Positions 23,581-34,135 of a DNA stretch of 64,000 bases are shown here, piece by piece (position 1 is the stretch's first letter; each line of letters starts with the position of its first letter). The translations under genes were made by a program, and so were the position numbers. This DNA is from Chytriomyces cf. hyalinus JEL632 (taxonomy: Eukaryota > Chytridiomycota > Chytridiomycetes > Chytridiales > Chytriomycetaceae). The stretch covers positions 50,122-114,121 of the forward strand of contig JAIWWG010000092.1 of NCBI GenBank assembly GCA_025435555.1. The letters are read 5' to 3'. The notes under the pieces are model-generated. The model was not told where the DNA came from. It saw only the letters and a list, made by a program, of their open reading frames with translations, and searched no databases.

Positions 23581-24638
23581 TTATTCCATTTTTCCACTGT
23601 CCTTCCCTGACAATCTGTACACATTCCTGAAGCGCGCGTAGTTTGGATTGGTTGTCGTTTCCAAAGCATACAGCGCAGTCCCCAGCACCAGCAACACCGC
23701 CCCCACTACAAACATGCCAAAAATCGCCTTAAACGTCCCAAACAACAGATACACAAGAACAGTCGTAGACACGGCAGCAACAGATTGCGCAATCAGTTTC
23801 ACCACCGAGTCCAAATGCCGCACAACCAAACCCGTAAACAGCCCAGCTCCAGCGGCCGCCAAAACACTGCCTGTCGTAAACGCAACCGCAACCGTGTTCA
23901 GCATGTCGTAATTGATCCAAGGCCCGTCAGCCACAGCCACCAGAAACACGGAGCTAGATACGACTGACAATGCACAGACTTGCAGTTGTTGGTCCCAAAA
24001 CGGCATGTTCGCGCCCTTCAACATTTTCTCGCTGACGATCGATGCAATGGAGGATAAGATGGAGAGGACAAGACACGCTGTGATGGTCCACATGTCTGAG
24101 ATGGAGAAGCTGTTGGACCATTGAGCACATACGACACCCACGTAGATAATAATCAGGGCAATCCAAGCACCCAATGAAGATTGCTTGCGAACAAGGAAGT
24201 GGTGCAGGATGCCCGTGATCGGCAAGCGCAGTTGCATGAGGATTGAGACAGTGGCTACGGAAGCATGACTGGGGTCCAGTGAAAGAAAGAAGACAAAAGG
24301 GATGAGAAGGATGGACGACACACGAAACGAGTAATCACTCACCTCAGCACATTAAAGTAGATGCAGTTGTTGATGAACCAGAGTCCCGTCTGAATCCCAA
24401 CGCTTTTCAGAGCATGGACATGCAGTTTGGGCTTTCGCTTCTCACTGATGATCATGCAGCAAGCCGCAACCACTCGCACGACCTCCACAGCCAGGATCAC
24501 AACTTGGGCGTGCAAGAGTGGCCGACGTGATGCGCCTGATGCCGTTGCATACATTCCCTCCGTGAGCACCGCCCGCGTGAGCTCGAGAGTGAGGAATCCA
24601 GCAAGTGCCGCCGACATTTGTTCAAAGGTATGTGGCAA
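23581..24638 (-). CDS. SLC35-type nucleotide-sugar transporter
   Basis: Two exons (24638-24343, 24268-23581) give 327 residues and about ten hydrophobic helices. The segment NCIYFNVLSHASVATVSILMQLRLPITGILH aligns by eye with the [24 protein letters not shown] helix of the SLC35A (CMP-sialic acid/UDP-galactose/UDP-GlcNAc) group. These Golgi antiporters swap a nucleotide sugar for the matching nucleotide monophosphate. Substrate unknown. A second in-frame Met 7 codons in could be the start. Confidence 0.8.
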
Positions 24639-24639
24639 T

Positions 24640-25441
24640 TCTTTATCAGTTGAGCTCAGACAAGGAAAGACAGTTGTTCCGTGCGAAACACAGTGCGTTT
24701 ATGGCATATATCGGCCCCAAAATACCTCATATCTGCGAGGTTTCGTCAGAAACTTGAAGTGTATACACACCACCCGCCGATCATCCATCTGGATTGTCGC
24801 TTGAAGTTCGAAACCAGCATTATCGTGGTCTCTTCGATGGTCCATCCAGTTCGGTCAAGCTCTTGTGGCGCATGGCTTCAGGTTGACGTCCACTGTCATG
24901 TCTCGCCCGCAACTCTGTGAATGAGAAATGAGCGGAGGCATACGGTGACTAAATGATCAGATGATATTAGATTTGAAAAGCATTCAGACGGAACCTTGAG
25001 GAGCGGTATCATTGTCACACCAGGCTCTCGATCATTATATTTGGGGAGTTCAGCCCGTTTGCTGACGTTATTCAGCGACAGCACCAAACTACCGGTTTAA
25101 TTCATAAATGCCTTTGTATTAGAGATCGCGATTTCAGCCAGCAACGATGCGCGGTGTTTGTAGGGGGGATAGCGCAGTGGCAGACAATGACGGTTCATCT
25201 TGGCGTCAGAAACGTACATAGTGTTGGTATCGTGGTAAAAAAGACACACTGAGACTGTTGGTGTTGGTAGCGTGAAAGGATAGCTTGATGTGGATGGATA
25301 CCGCGAGGGTCGCAGCCGAGGTCGTTGTCTTTTGGAAATTTGTTGTTTCGGTCTTCGCGGTTCGGATTTCTTTTCAGTCAAAAATCATTTTCAAGGGTTC
25401 CTCCCAGCAGCACAAGCATCTGTATCCACAACCAACCAGCC
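24640..25441. other. 800-base intergenic stretch
   Basis: Lies between two divergent genes and must hold both promoters. Several overlapping short frames on both strands are not supported by any motif. Nothing else seen. Confidence 0.5.
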
Positions 25442-27184
25442 ATGGCTCCCACTGTGCATCTGCTTCATCTGGTGCTGTTCATCATCGGCGCACGATTGGC
25501 GCTTGCGGTGCCCATCTCCTCCAACGAGTTTTCTGGCGGTAGAAACGTGCCGGCAGGAGCGCAAGGCAGCTTTTTCTCAGTGACCCCGACCAACGAACCC
25601 GGCGTATCCTGCCAGGGGTCGAAAGGAAAGCTGTCTCTGTATGCCGGCGCCGTGTTCACCGTCACCTGGAACCCGCTGTACTTTGAGGGCATCAAGGCCT
25701 CGCCCAAGCTGCTGAGCCTGTTCTTGACGGTATGGCGTGTCTCTTCATCGACAACACTCGCATCGCAAGTGCGCGCATGTCTGTGCATGTGTCTTACACG
25801 CTGTCCGACCCTCCCCCACTTGTCGCCACACTCATAACTTTTTTTCTATTTTTAGGGTCCGAACCCAATCTCCCTCGTCAAAACCGTTCCGATCAGCGCC
25901 GCAACTTTTTCACAGCAGTGCAGCCTCCCTTCTGACTTGAAGCTGTCCGATCCAGCAACCTTGTACGCCTTGCAAGGCGAGTTTGTCGACACTGCAACCA
26001 ACAACACAATTTCTTTTCCGTCCAACACGACCAATGTTGTGCTTCTCGAACAAGGCGCCGCATGCGATTTGGAAGCGGCCTCGCGTGCGCCCGTCGATGT
26101 TCCGATGGCTGCCGGACTTGGAGGTGGCGCCGCCGTTGCATTCATTGTGGCAGTGTCCGTGGCGGGATATCGATCTCGAAAGCTGCGAATCCGCACGCAG
26201 AAGGGGAAGGACTGGATAGACGGCCCGCGCAGCATGAATAATCGAAAGGAGCATGGGATTGATGCTGTTTTGCAAATGGCCAACAATGCTTTTTGGCCGA
26301 GAAAGAAAGTGGACGACGATGCCTCATCCTTGTCGAGTGCAAACAGCTCCGCAGCCAATACTACCACCTCATCTGCACCGACAGAATGTGTGCCAAGTAA
26401 TCCATTTATGTCGTCAGACGAGGAGGGTCGGTCTGGAACTAGCGCCCCTGCCTCCCCAAAAAGCAACCATTACAAGGAACGGGAATCCAAAGAGTTCCTT
26501 GTGAGTCTCGCACACAAATCCACGTCGAGTTCGCTTAAGGAACGAATTTTGGGCTCCACTGCAATCTCGAAACCTCGCGACGTGCATACGTTGCTGCCGT
26601 CTCAACAACTCGCAAACAGAACAGACAATCTTCAGAAAACCACGGTGCAGGATCCAAAAACTGGACAGATGCGGACTTTTGTGTTTTTAGACAGCCGTGG
26701 GCCTCCTGGAAGGAATGTCGGAGGATCGTCAAGTTGGGCACCTCCGACTGAGGCCCTCAGTCAGAGACATCGTGTCCTAGTTTCGTTTACCGCGACATCC
26801 GACGATGAGTTATCAGTTGAAAGGGGGGACATGGTTATGGTGGAGCGTATATTGGAGGATAACTGGTGCTTGATTACGAGACTGGAAAATCCATCTGCGA
26901 GGAAACCTGAGGCCGTGAACAAAGGAAAAGCACCTGAAATGCTCCCGTTCACTGCACTCAGTGCGAATGCATCTGCATCTTCTTCTATGGCAGCAAAGGA
27001 ACCTGCAGATACCCGCGTGAATTGGGGAAGTCGGTTTGCATTTGGGTGGAAAGAAAACAACGAGTGTCTTGGAGATGTTGGGTCCAAGGGAAAGCGGGGA
27101 TTTGTGCCTTACAATATTCTGCTTCTGTGTCCTCAGGGCAGTGGGATTCCTGTTGTTACTTCCACGAATTACACATTGAAGTAA
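25442..27184 (+). CDS. Single-pass membrane protein with C-terminal SH3 domain
   Basis: Exons 25442-25729 and 25856-27184 join to 538 residues. An N-terminal signal peptide (HLVLFIIGARLALA) precedes a roughly 180-residue ectodomain with two Cys and several N-glycosylation sequons, a transmembrane helix at about residue 220-242 (GGGAAVAFIVAVSVAGY), a long Ser-rich cytosolic linker, and a C-terminal SH3 domain: HRVLVSFTATSDDELSVERG, EDNWCLITR, then after a 60-residue insert KRGFVPYNILLLCP. The insert between the strands is unusual. Fungal proteins of this build (Fus1-like, Sho1-like in layout) link the cell surface to MAP-kinase or polarity modules; the role here is inference. Confidence 0.8.
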
Positions 27185-27249
27185 AAACCGCGTATTTATT
27201 GTCGTGGCAAGCTGACTAAAGGGTAAATACATTCGCATGCATTGAGCAT

Positions 27250-28305
27250 TCATCCTACTTTTGAGCATTGTACTGGCAACGCGCCCGAACTTTGCAGCTG
27301 TGTCTGGTTGACATGCAGTGCACTTGAGGTCTGAATACGCCGCACTTCATCGCCTCCCAACACCTCCTCCAGCCTGGTAACACGCATGGACTCCTTGCCA
27401 ACCTTTTCTCGATGCAGCGCGACTTTCATTCTGAAGAGCACCACAGCCACGCAGAAGAAGACACTGTAGACGGTGCTCAACAGCAGCACGTTCCTTAGTC
27501 TGCTCTTTGACAAGAGTCCCGCGCAAACGTAGAGAGCTAAACTCAATAACAGCAACGAAGAAGACACAATGCCATGCTGCGCAATAATGCGAAAGCGCTC
27601 GCTGTCAAGAGCAACGCCCGTGTCCGAACGACGACACGTGTACAGGTAATGCGCAAATGCAATTGTGATGAGAAGATCGTAAAGGACAATTAATGTCCCG
27701 GACCCGATAGCGAACCATCTTCCTGCGGGTTGCGTGGCTGGGATCAGATCAATGCTTTTTAGAAGGTCGCAAATCACTTGTCCCGCCGACACCACTGGAA
27801 GCAGGAACATGGTTGTTTTGACCGGCAAGGTGAGAGACGGAAAGGAAAGCATAAGAATGGCACTGCCGCGATACCACGCGTAAGACATGTAGCAGATCTC
27901 GCCGATGAAGTTTAACACGTCCATCACGATGGTTGTGAACAGGTAGACTTTTTCCGAACAAGACGCTCGGATCGAGTTGCACACAAATAGAGCAAGATTG
28001 GACAGAATCATTGTAAAAAGGAGCGTGCTGAATGGATTCCCGCGCTTGGACCGCTTCACAGTCACTGCGCTGGCAATGGCAGTGCCGTCTTTGGTTCGCG
28101 AGTTGTGGTGGTGGTTGATGCTGCTGTTGTGGACGCTGCTTCGGAGGCTCGAGCGTTCATGTGTGATTATGAAATGCGCGATGGCTGCGAGGAGCAGTAG
28201 GGAGCAGAGAATCATGATTCCGTTGACGACATAGATGACGATTTCCAAGCGACTCGAGTCTGGTTCGCTCATCAGATTAGTGCTATGGGAAAGCTGCTGA
28301 TACAA
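27250..28305 (-). CDS. Orphan seven-helix membrane protein (A)
   Basis: Intronless, 351 residues, seven hydrophobic segments by eye with the N-terminus outside if GPCR-like. The cytosolic loop after helix 1 has His/Ser/Arg-rich sequence. The end of helix 7 reads FRMKVALHREKVGKESM, nearly the same as AMKVALHRDKVAEKEKR in the seven-helix protein at 34.8-35.7 kb, so the two belong to one family. No known receptor class is recognised. Head to head with the deaminase gene, 97 bases apart. Two in-frame ATGs near the start; the second (MSEPDS) would still give all seven helices. Confidence 0.8.
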   Translation of the reverse strand: MYQQLSHSTNLMSEPDSSRLEIVIYVVNGIMILCSLLLLAAIAHFIITHERSSLRSSVHNSSINHHHNSRTKDGTAIASAVTVKRSKRGNPFSTLLFTMILSNLALFVCNSIRASCSEKVYLFTTIVMDVLNFIGEICYMSYAWYRGSAILMLSFPSLTLPVKTTMFLLPVVSAGQVICDLLKSIDLIPATQPAGRWFAIGSGTLIVLYDLLITIAFAHYLYTCRRSDTGVALDSERFRIIAQHGIVSSSLLLLSLALYVCAGLLSKSRLRNVLLLSTVYSVFFCVAVVLFRMKVALHREKVGKESMRVTRLEEVLGGDEVRRIQTSSALHVNQTQLQSSGALPVQCSKVG

Positions 28306-28402
28306 TGTCTTTCAAAATACACGGGCAACAATGGGCGTGTGTCGGTGCACATGTCAGTGCATGAACAATGAAATAAATCCTTGTGTAAAATAAAAACCAT
28401 CA

Positions 28403-28933
28403 ATGCAGGGATCGGACACGCACTTTATGCAACTTGCCATCGAGCAGGCGCACCTATCCCCGCCTGTAGGCACTGCCTACTGTGTCGGAGCCGTTGCTGT
28501 GGACCACGAGGGCCGTGTCATTGCCACAGGCTACAGCCGCGAACACCCTGGCAACACGCATGCCGAAGAGGTGGTTCTCCGGAAGCTGGGCGTATTCGTG
28601 GGCACAGGGGACGGGCGACTTGGAGGAATGGGCATTACAGGTAACGGCGAATGCATCTCTCTGTCAGTCATGAAATGAACCCGCCGTCTCCCTTCAACAG
28701 TGTACACAACAATGGAGCCTTGCGGACAGCGGTTATCGGCAAGACTCCCATGTGCCGAAAGGCTCTCAAAGGCGAACCTGTCACGAGTTGTGGTTGGCGC
28801 AAGGGAACCAAGTCTGTTCATCAAGGACTGCATTGGCACCGATCACCTTCGCGCACATGGGGTCACTGTCGATTACCTTGTCGGACTCGAAGAAGCAGCG
28901 CTTGCTCCGAACGCGCATTTGTTTGCCAAATAA
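28403..28933 (+). CDS. RIB2/DRAP-type zinc deaminase
   Basis: Exons 28403-28640 and 28701-28933 join to 156 residues, a stand-alone cytidine-deaminase fold. The zinc site is complete: the catalytic NTHAEE (His and Glu) and MEPCGQRL followed by LPCAER (two Cys). CVGAVAVDHEGRVIATGYSRE and the TMEPC...RLS pattern fit the deaminase domain of RIB2-like proteins, which act on the pyrimidine intermediate of riboflavin synthesis. Unlike yeast Rib2 there is no fused pseudouridine-synthase domain. Other members of the fold (dCMP deaminase, RNA editing) are less likely. Converges on Nup43 with 35 bases between stop codons. Confidence 0.8.
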
Positions 28934-28968
28934 ACTTTGATTTCAGGCTTTATTCGCAATCAATCGCG

Positions 28969-30235
28969 TTATATCTCAGTCAAGATTACTTGGCCCGCGT
29001 CTCCCGCTGCAACCAGGAGCGGCTGCTCATCGTGGCAGTCTAAGCTGTTTACTGGCAGTCCTTGCCCGGAAATTTTGTTGATGGCACTTGGGTTTTTGCC
29101 AGGCATTTCAAATCCATCCGGGTTGTTGTAGTTCCAAGTAAAATGAGAAATCAGACCATCTTGACTGCAGCAGGCAAGGGTATACGCGTTTGTTTTCGGA
29201 AATACGAGATCCCAAACTGTGTTTGAAATACGGGACCCAGATCAGACAACACACAAAAAAGAAGCCGCAGCGAAACTCACCATCGCTTGAATGCAAACTG
29301 AATGATTTGACTTCAGGTTCTTTGGAATTGTGGTCAAACATCTTCGATTTCAACTCCGGCTCTTTGGTGCTGCGTAAATCCCAAACTTTGACGGCACCGT
29401 CTGCGCTGCCTGTTGCCAACGTTGTTTTTTGAGTTGGATGAACAGCCATGCAATTCAACACGGCAGATACATCTCGCAGACTGTCAAGCAGAACAAAAAG
29501 GGACGTTAGCCATTCGAGGGTTGGCGCGCTTTTGATGAACAAACGTACTCATGAAAGGAGTGTACTGCTTTTGACGAATTCGCGCGATGGTCCAGAATGG
29601 CAACACGTCCAGCATCCGTGGAAATTGCGAGTTCATTGACTGTGAGCCATTGGATACCCGTGATTGCGGCCGAGTCCGCGTTGCCAATTGCATTGATTTG
29701 GCGCATATGAGCCAGGTCGACAAACGAAACGGAGCCATCCTCACAAGCTGAAGAGGACGCGATGAGTAAAGCAGATGCCAACAAACTTATCGGATGAATG
29801 CTCACCAGCAGAAAGCAGTGAAGAACTGCTCGGGGAATAAGAGTCCTGAACAGCAATGCGGGAGATGGACGAACACGGGAGAGAGACAGAGTGTCCGAGA
29901 GAAAGAGAACTCGCTTTGCATTGCAGCATTGACAGCACATTCCCGTCATGCGCCACGAGCAGCGAGTCGCGTGCGTCAAAGCACAAATGCGCGACACGCC
30001 TCAACGCCACCTGCGCCACTTGTGTAACCTTCGCCACATTTGCGGCATCCGCCACGCCGCCGCCGCCGCACGCAAAAAGCCGCACGCCGTCGCTCGTGCC
30101 GGCCACGAGCGACACCTGGCGCGACCCGCCTCCGTCGTCCATCTGCCCAAAGTCAGTCCCGTTCTTGAAGCGCACACACGTTACTGGCGCGCCTTGCAGC
30201 GAATGCGTGACTGTGTGATGCACCTTGCCCACCAT
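28969..30235 (-). CDS. Nucleoporin Nup43-like WD40 protein
   Basis: Exons 30235-29806, 29747-29549, 29480-29281, 29216-28969 join to 358 residues. A seven-blade WD40 propeller is read, with CEDGSVSFVDL, IGNADSAAITGIQWL, LNCMAVHPTQ, ATGSADGAVKVWDLR and CCSQDGLISHFTWN. The order and the NADS...LTVNE segment match Nup43, a subunit of the Nup107-160 (Y) complex of the nuclear pore; yeasts of the budding type lack it. It ends VNSLDCHDEQPLLVAAGDAG, as Nup43 does. Head to head with the complex I candidate, 88 bases apart. Confidence 0.8.
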
Positions 30236-30284
30236 TGCGTGTGAGTGTGTTTTATTTATTCTTTTTTTCTTTCATCTCCCAGAC

Positions 30285-30298
30285 TTTAAATATTTAAA
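30285..30298. promoter_or_regulatory. Perfect 14-base AT palindrome
   Basis: TTTAAATATTTAAA in the 88-base gap between the start codons of Nup43 and the complex I candidate. Shorter versions occur upstream of Mon1 (51921-51932), upstream of the first DOMON gene (53386-53397) and, with one change, near 8450. It may serve as a TATA-like or factor-binding element for divergent promoters. Confidence 0.35.
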
Positions 30299-30323
30299 TA
30301 ATTACTTAAATAATCTGGTGAAA

Positions 30324-30820
30324 ATGGCTGGTCTTGGGTGAGTCACACTCCCTAGCTCACTCCGTCCGCGTGCCACTGACTCTCCATCGCAGCATCTACT
30401 CGTACCTTAAGTACAACCTGGTTCGTGTTATCCATCGGACCGCCTCGGCCACTCGAACCTCGCACTGACACAAAGGAACTTTCACCAATGACAGCACAAC
30501 CACCCTGCCGTCTTCATGGCCTTTGCCTTTGGCCTGACCATGCCCGTCATGATGCTCGGAGTCTATCCATACAGAAGAGAACTCGGATACAAGAGAACCC
30601 CTGATATTCCAAGATCATACCCAAGTAACGTATATTTTATTTATTTTGCGCTTTTTTATGTTTTATTTTATTTTATCGCTGGTTCCTTCTGCGCGCCCGG
30701 GGGTCTGCGAATACCATTCGAAATGATTATTTCTGTATCGATGAGAACGTGTGGGGCGAGTTGGATGGTCGAAAACGATATTCTTGGGATGAGTGGTGTT
30801 GCCAAGGACAGCATGTTTGA
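30324..30820 (+). CDS. Complex I NDUFA3/NUO-9.5-like small subunit (candidate)
   Basis: Four small exons (30324-30337, 30393-30420, 30495-30629, 30746-30820) join to 83 residues; human NDUFA3 has 84. The product starts MAGLGIYSYLKYNLHNHPAV, has one hydrophobic segment (FMAFAFGLTMPVMMLGVYPY) and then RELGYKRTPDIPRSYPSN. This matches the pattern of NDUFA3/B9 and fungal NUO-9.5: a short amphipathic start, His/Lys-x-Pro before a single helix, then a Pro-rich tail with TP..YP. The subunit would sit in the membrane arm of mitochondrial NADH dehydrogenase. The last intron is the least sure. No long frame exists, so the gene is easily missed. Confidence 0.55.
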
Positions 30821-30824
30821 TCTT

Positions 30825-31230
30825 GCGCGAGTGCCTTCGCGTGGAAGACGACTCAGCAGTAGATTTGAATAATGGTTCTACTGCCGGTTCTGGGATTAGG
30901 AGTGGTTCTGGGGTCGAGGCGTGTTAAATCCCTTTCGAATCAACGCGATCATCCATTCTGAGATTGAGATTGCTCATGGCCTTTCAATTCTAATTCGGGC
31001 ATTTTCTGCAGTTCCACAGCGTGAGAGGGAGCCAATCTCCGGATACGATGACTGAGCTTCTGGTTCCAAAGGGATACTTCAGTTGAACCCGGTGCCTCGC
31101 AGAAATGAGAAACGACAAGGAAGAAATAAAATAACGACTATCGAGATATCCAATGTAACACACATCTTCTCGTAAGCCTGTTGAAACAGACGAATCGGAT
31201 AACTTTCATTTTTCATCCCCAAATCGCAAA
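30825..31230. other. Intergenic stretch upstream of mitoferrin 1
   Basis: About 400 bases, no supported gene or RNA; presumed promoter. Confidence 0.4.
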
Positions 31231-31232
31231 GA

Positions 31233-32464
31233 ATGGACGACGACATTGAATACGAAGCGCTTCCAAACAGTCCCATACACATCAACATGCTTGCTGGCGC
31301 CCTGGCAGGTATCACGGAGCATGCGCTCATGTACCCAGTCGACTTGATCAAAGTTTGTCCAATCACAGCCCATGCGAAACTGAGGCTTGTACATCTAACC
31401 TCCTTCCCCCTGCCGGGTTCGAACCCCAGACGCGCATGCAGATGCAATCATCAGCCGCATCTTCTTCATCACTTTCCGTGTCTGCAGCTATTGCCAGGAT
31501 ATCGTCAGCTGAAGGCGCCAGTGCATTGTGGCGCGGTGTCACCTCTGTCATTGTTGGAGCAGGTCCCGCGCATGCCCTCTCTTTTGGAGTATACGAATCC
31601 ATGAAGGAGCGGTTTTGCCCGAATGGCGATTCTTCAAATGTTCTTGGATGGGGTGACGAACACAAACCTGTGTTTGCGATTTCATTGGAGGGGAAGCTCA
31701 CGCACTTTTTTTTCTTTTCCCATCAATGTCCCTTCCTCAATCAGCTGCTGCGGGTGCATGTGCCACTATTGCTCACGACGCACTCATGACCCCGTTTGAT
31801 GGTATGAATGGGCCTTATCATTTGGGGCACTTACTAAAAAAAAAAAAAAAACTACCTTTCTCCAGTCATTAAACAACGCATGCAAATCGAGAGCGGCGCC
31901 CGATTTTCGGGTCTCCAATCCTGCGCAACACACATTTTCAAAAACGAAGGACTGCGTGCATTCTACGTTTCATACCCAACAACCCTTCTCATGAACATAC
32001 CTTTCCACATGATCCACTTCAGTTCATACGAATACGTGAAACAAGCGCTGAATCCATCGCGAGGGTACGATCCAAAGAGTCATTGCGTTGCTGGAGGGTT
32101 GGCTGGGGGTCTCGCAGCTGCACTGACAACGCCATTGGACGTTGTCAAGACAGTGTTGCAGACGAAAGGAAGTAGCGAAGATGCAGTAGTGAGGAATATT
32201 AAAGGTCTGAAAGGTGCTGTAGGGCTGATATATCGGCAGAGTGGATGGAATGGATTTTTCCGGGGAATTGGGCCGAGGGTGATGACGCACGTGCCTGCAA
32301 CGGCAATTTCATGGACAACGTATGAATTCTTGAAGATTTGGTTTGTTGGGACATCGGAGGCGCCGTCAAAGGTGGCAGCGGCTACGTCTGCAGTGCTGCC
32401 GTTTCGGAAAGTTGAGTGCGAGAATGGATGCAAGTGCTCGTCAGTTTCGTCCAGCTCTGTATAG
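31233..32464 (+). CDS. Mitoferrin-type mitochondrial carrier, copy 1
   Basis: Exons 31233-31352, 31430-31652, 31745-31801, 31866-32464 join to 332 residues. Three carrier repeats with PxD/ExxK signatures: YPVDLIKTRMQ (across intron 1), TPFDVIKQRMQ (across intron 3) and TPLDVVKTVLQ. The EYEALP start, NMLAGALAGITEH and GPAHALSFGVYE are marks of the Mrs3/Mrs4/mitoferrin group, which imports ferrous iron into the mitochondrial matrix for haem and Fe-S synthesis. A Cys-containing tail (ENGCKCSS) is extra compared with copy 2. Introns 2 and 3 sit in the same places and phases as in copy 2. Confidence 0.92.
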
Positions 32465-32987
32465 ATGAAAGTGAAGGACTTTTGTGGATAGACTGGGTCT
32501 GAACCTGTGAAGACTGAAAAAATCAATTTTTTACCTTGGCGGTCACTGATTTTGTCCGATTGGCGACGCCAGAATGCGTGCATAAAAATGAATCGGTTTC
32601 TGCGAAGCATGTCCGGCGTGCGTGGGTGCTCTGACGATGTGTCTGAGTGTCAGATATGGGATGCTAATGAGATAGGGCCGATAAGATACGCGTGCGCCAG
32701 ACACTGCTCGACCGACTGGGAGACAGGGCAATCAGCGCAAATTGGGGGCTGCGCACACTCAATGCCGCGCGTGTTTTATTGGTGCAGAAAGTATCCGGCG
32801 CGCTCTTTTACCGGCGCCTATTTCAAACCGACCAAGTCATGCTCGCTTCTGATTGGTCGAGATATCTAGCCGAAAGACTGAAATTTTTTTATCGAAAACG
32901 TTAAAAACAAATGGCTTTCTTTCGTCTGGAAATCCCATCGCAAAAGATAAACTGGATCCAACCCAAACCCAAGGAACCAACCTGCAA
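32465..32987. other. Spacer between the two mitoferrin copies
   Basis: About 520 bases, no supported gene. It presumably contains the terminator of copy 1 and the promoter of copy 2. Confidence 0.4.
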
Positions 32988-34135
32988 ATGTGTGTCGACG
33001 ACTGCGAATACGAAGCCCTCCCAAACAGCCCTATCCACGTGAATATGATGGCAGGCGCTCTTGCCGGCATCACCGAGCACGCCGTGTGCTTCCCTCTCGA
33101 CTCTGTCAAGGTGAAACTGGTTTCTCAGCGCAAGCGAGACCCGAAGCGGTAACTAAACCTTATCCCCTCTCACAACACAGACAAGGATGCAGATGCTGGC
33201 TACCCAACCGCAGACAATCTATACCTCTGTTCGTGGAACCATTGCTCGGGTCACAACGTCCGAAGGAGCAACCGCACTCTGGCGGGGCGTAAACTCTATG
33301 ATTATGGGCGCAGGTCCCGCTCACGCGCTCTCTTTTGCCATGTATGAACACTTCAAATCGGTTTTTGGTGCCGACCTGCCGGGAAACCGGGTCTTGGAGA
33401 CAGGTTAGTTTTTTGTGAACCACATGCTATGTCGCGGCCGAAGTCTCTAAACTGTCATGTTTCATCCTCAGCCGCCGCTGGAGCTTGTGCTACGATCGCT
33501 CATGATGGTCTTATGACACCGTTTGATGGTGCGTTTTTTTGCTTTTGCTGTTTTTGACAGATCGTTTGTTTTTTCTTTTTCCCCGATCGAAAAATTTACT
33601 TGATCTCCGATATCCAGTTGTGAAACAACGAATGCAACTTCCTTGCGGATCCCAGTTTTCGAATACGCTGGCATGCGCAAAATACATCTTCCGAACGGAG
33701 GGGCTGCGCGCATTCTATGTCTCATATCCCACCACCCTCACAATGAACATACCCTATCACATGATCCACTTCAGCGCTTACGAGTCATTTAAAAAGACCT
33801 TGAACCCCGCCGGCGGGTACGATCCCATGAGCCACTGCCTTGCCGGAGGTATGGCCGGTGGTATCGCTGCTGCATTCACTACCCCACTTGACGTTGTCAA
33901 AACGGTACTTCAAACACGTGGAGTGAGCCAAGATGCAGATGTGAGGAAAGTGGAAGGATTTAGGGACGCGGCTCGGTTAGTTTGGAAGAATGGGGGAGGT
34001 ATGAAGGCGTTTGTCCGGGGCCTCGGACCTCGAGTCATGACACATATCCCTGCCACTGCAATCTCGTGGACAACGTACGAGTTTCTGAAGATGGCCATTG
34101 TTGGGAGCACTGAGTCGCCGCTACATGCGCACTGA
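32988..34135 (+). CDS. Mitoferrin-type mitochondrial carrier, copy 2
   Basis: Exons 32988-33110, 33181-33403, 33472-33528, 33618-34135 join to 306 residues. Same family landmarks as copy 1: CEYEALPNSPIHVNMMAGAL, three PxD/ExxK motifs (FPLDSVKTRMQ, TPFDVVKQRMQ, TPLDVVKTVLQ) and SYPTTLTMNIPYHMIHFSAY. Exons 2 and 3 have exactly the same lengths (223 and 57 bases) and phases as in copy 1, proof of tandem duplication. The extreme N-terminus starts MCVDDCEYE; another in-frame extension without ATG lies upstream. Ends earlier than copy 1, with no Cys tail. Confidence 0.92.

Noticed and set aside
24427-24804. 125-codon plus-strand frame
   Set aside because: Mostly antisense to exon 1 of the SLC35-type gene; the remainder has no support.
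25852-26466. 204-codon minus-strand frame
   Set aside because: Antisense to the exon of the SH3 membrane protein; low-complexity and no motif.
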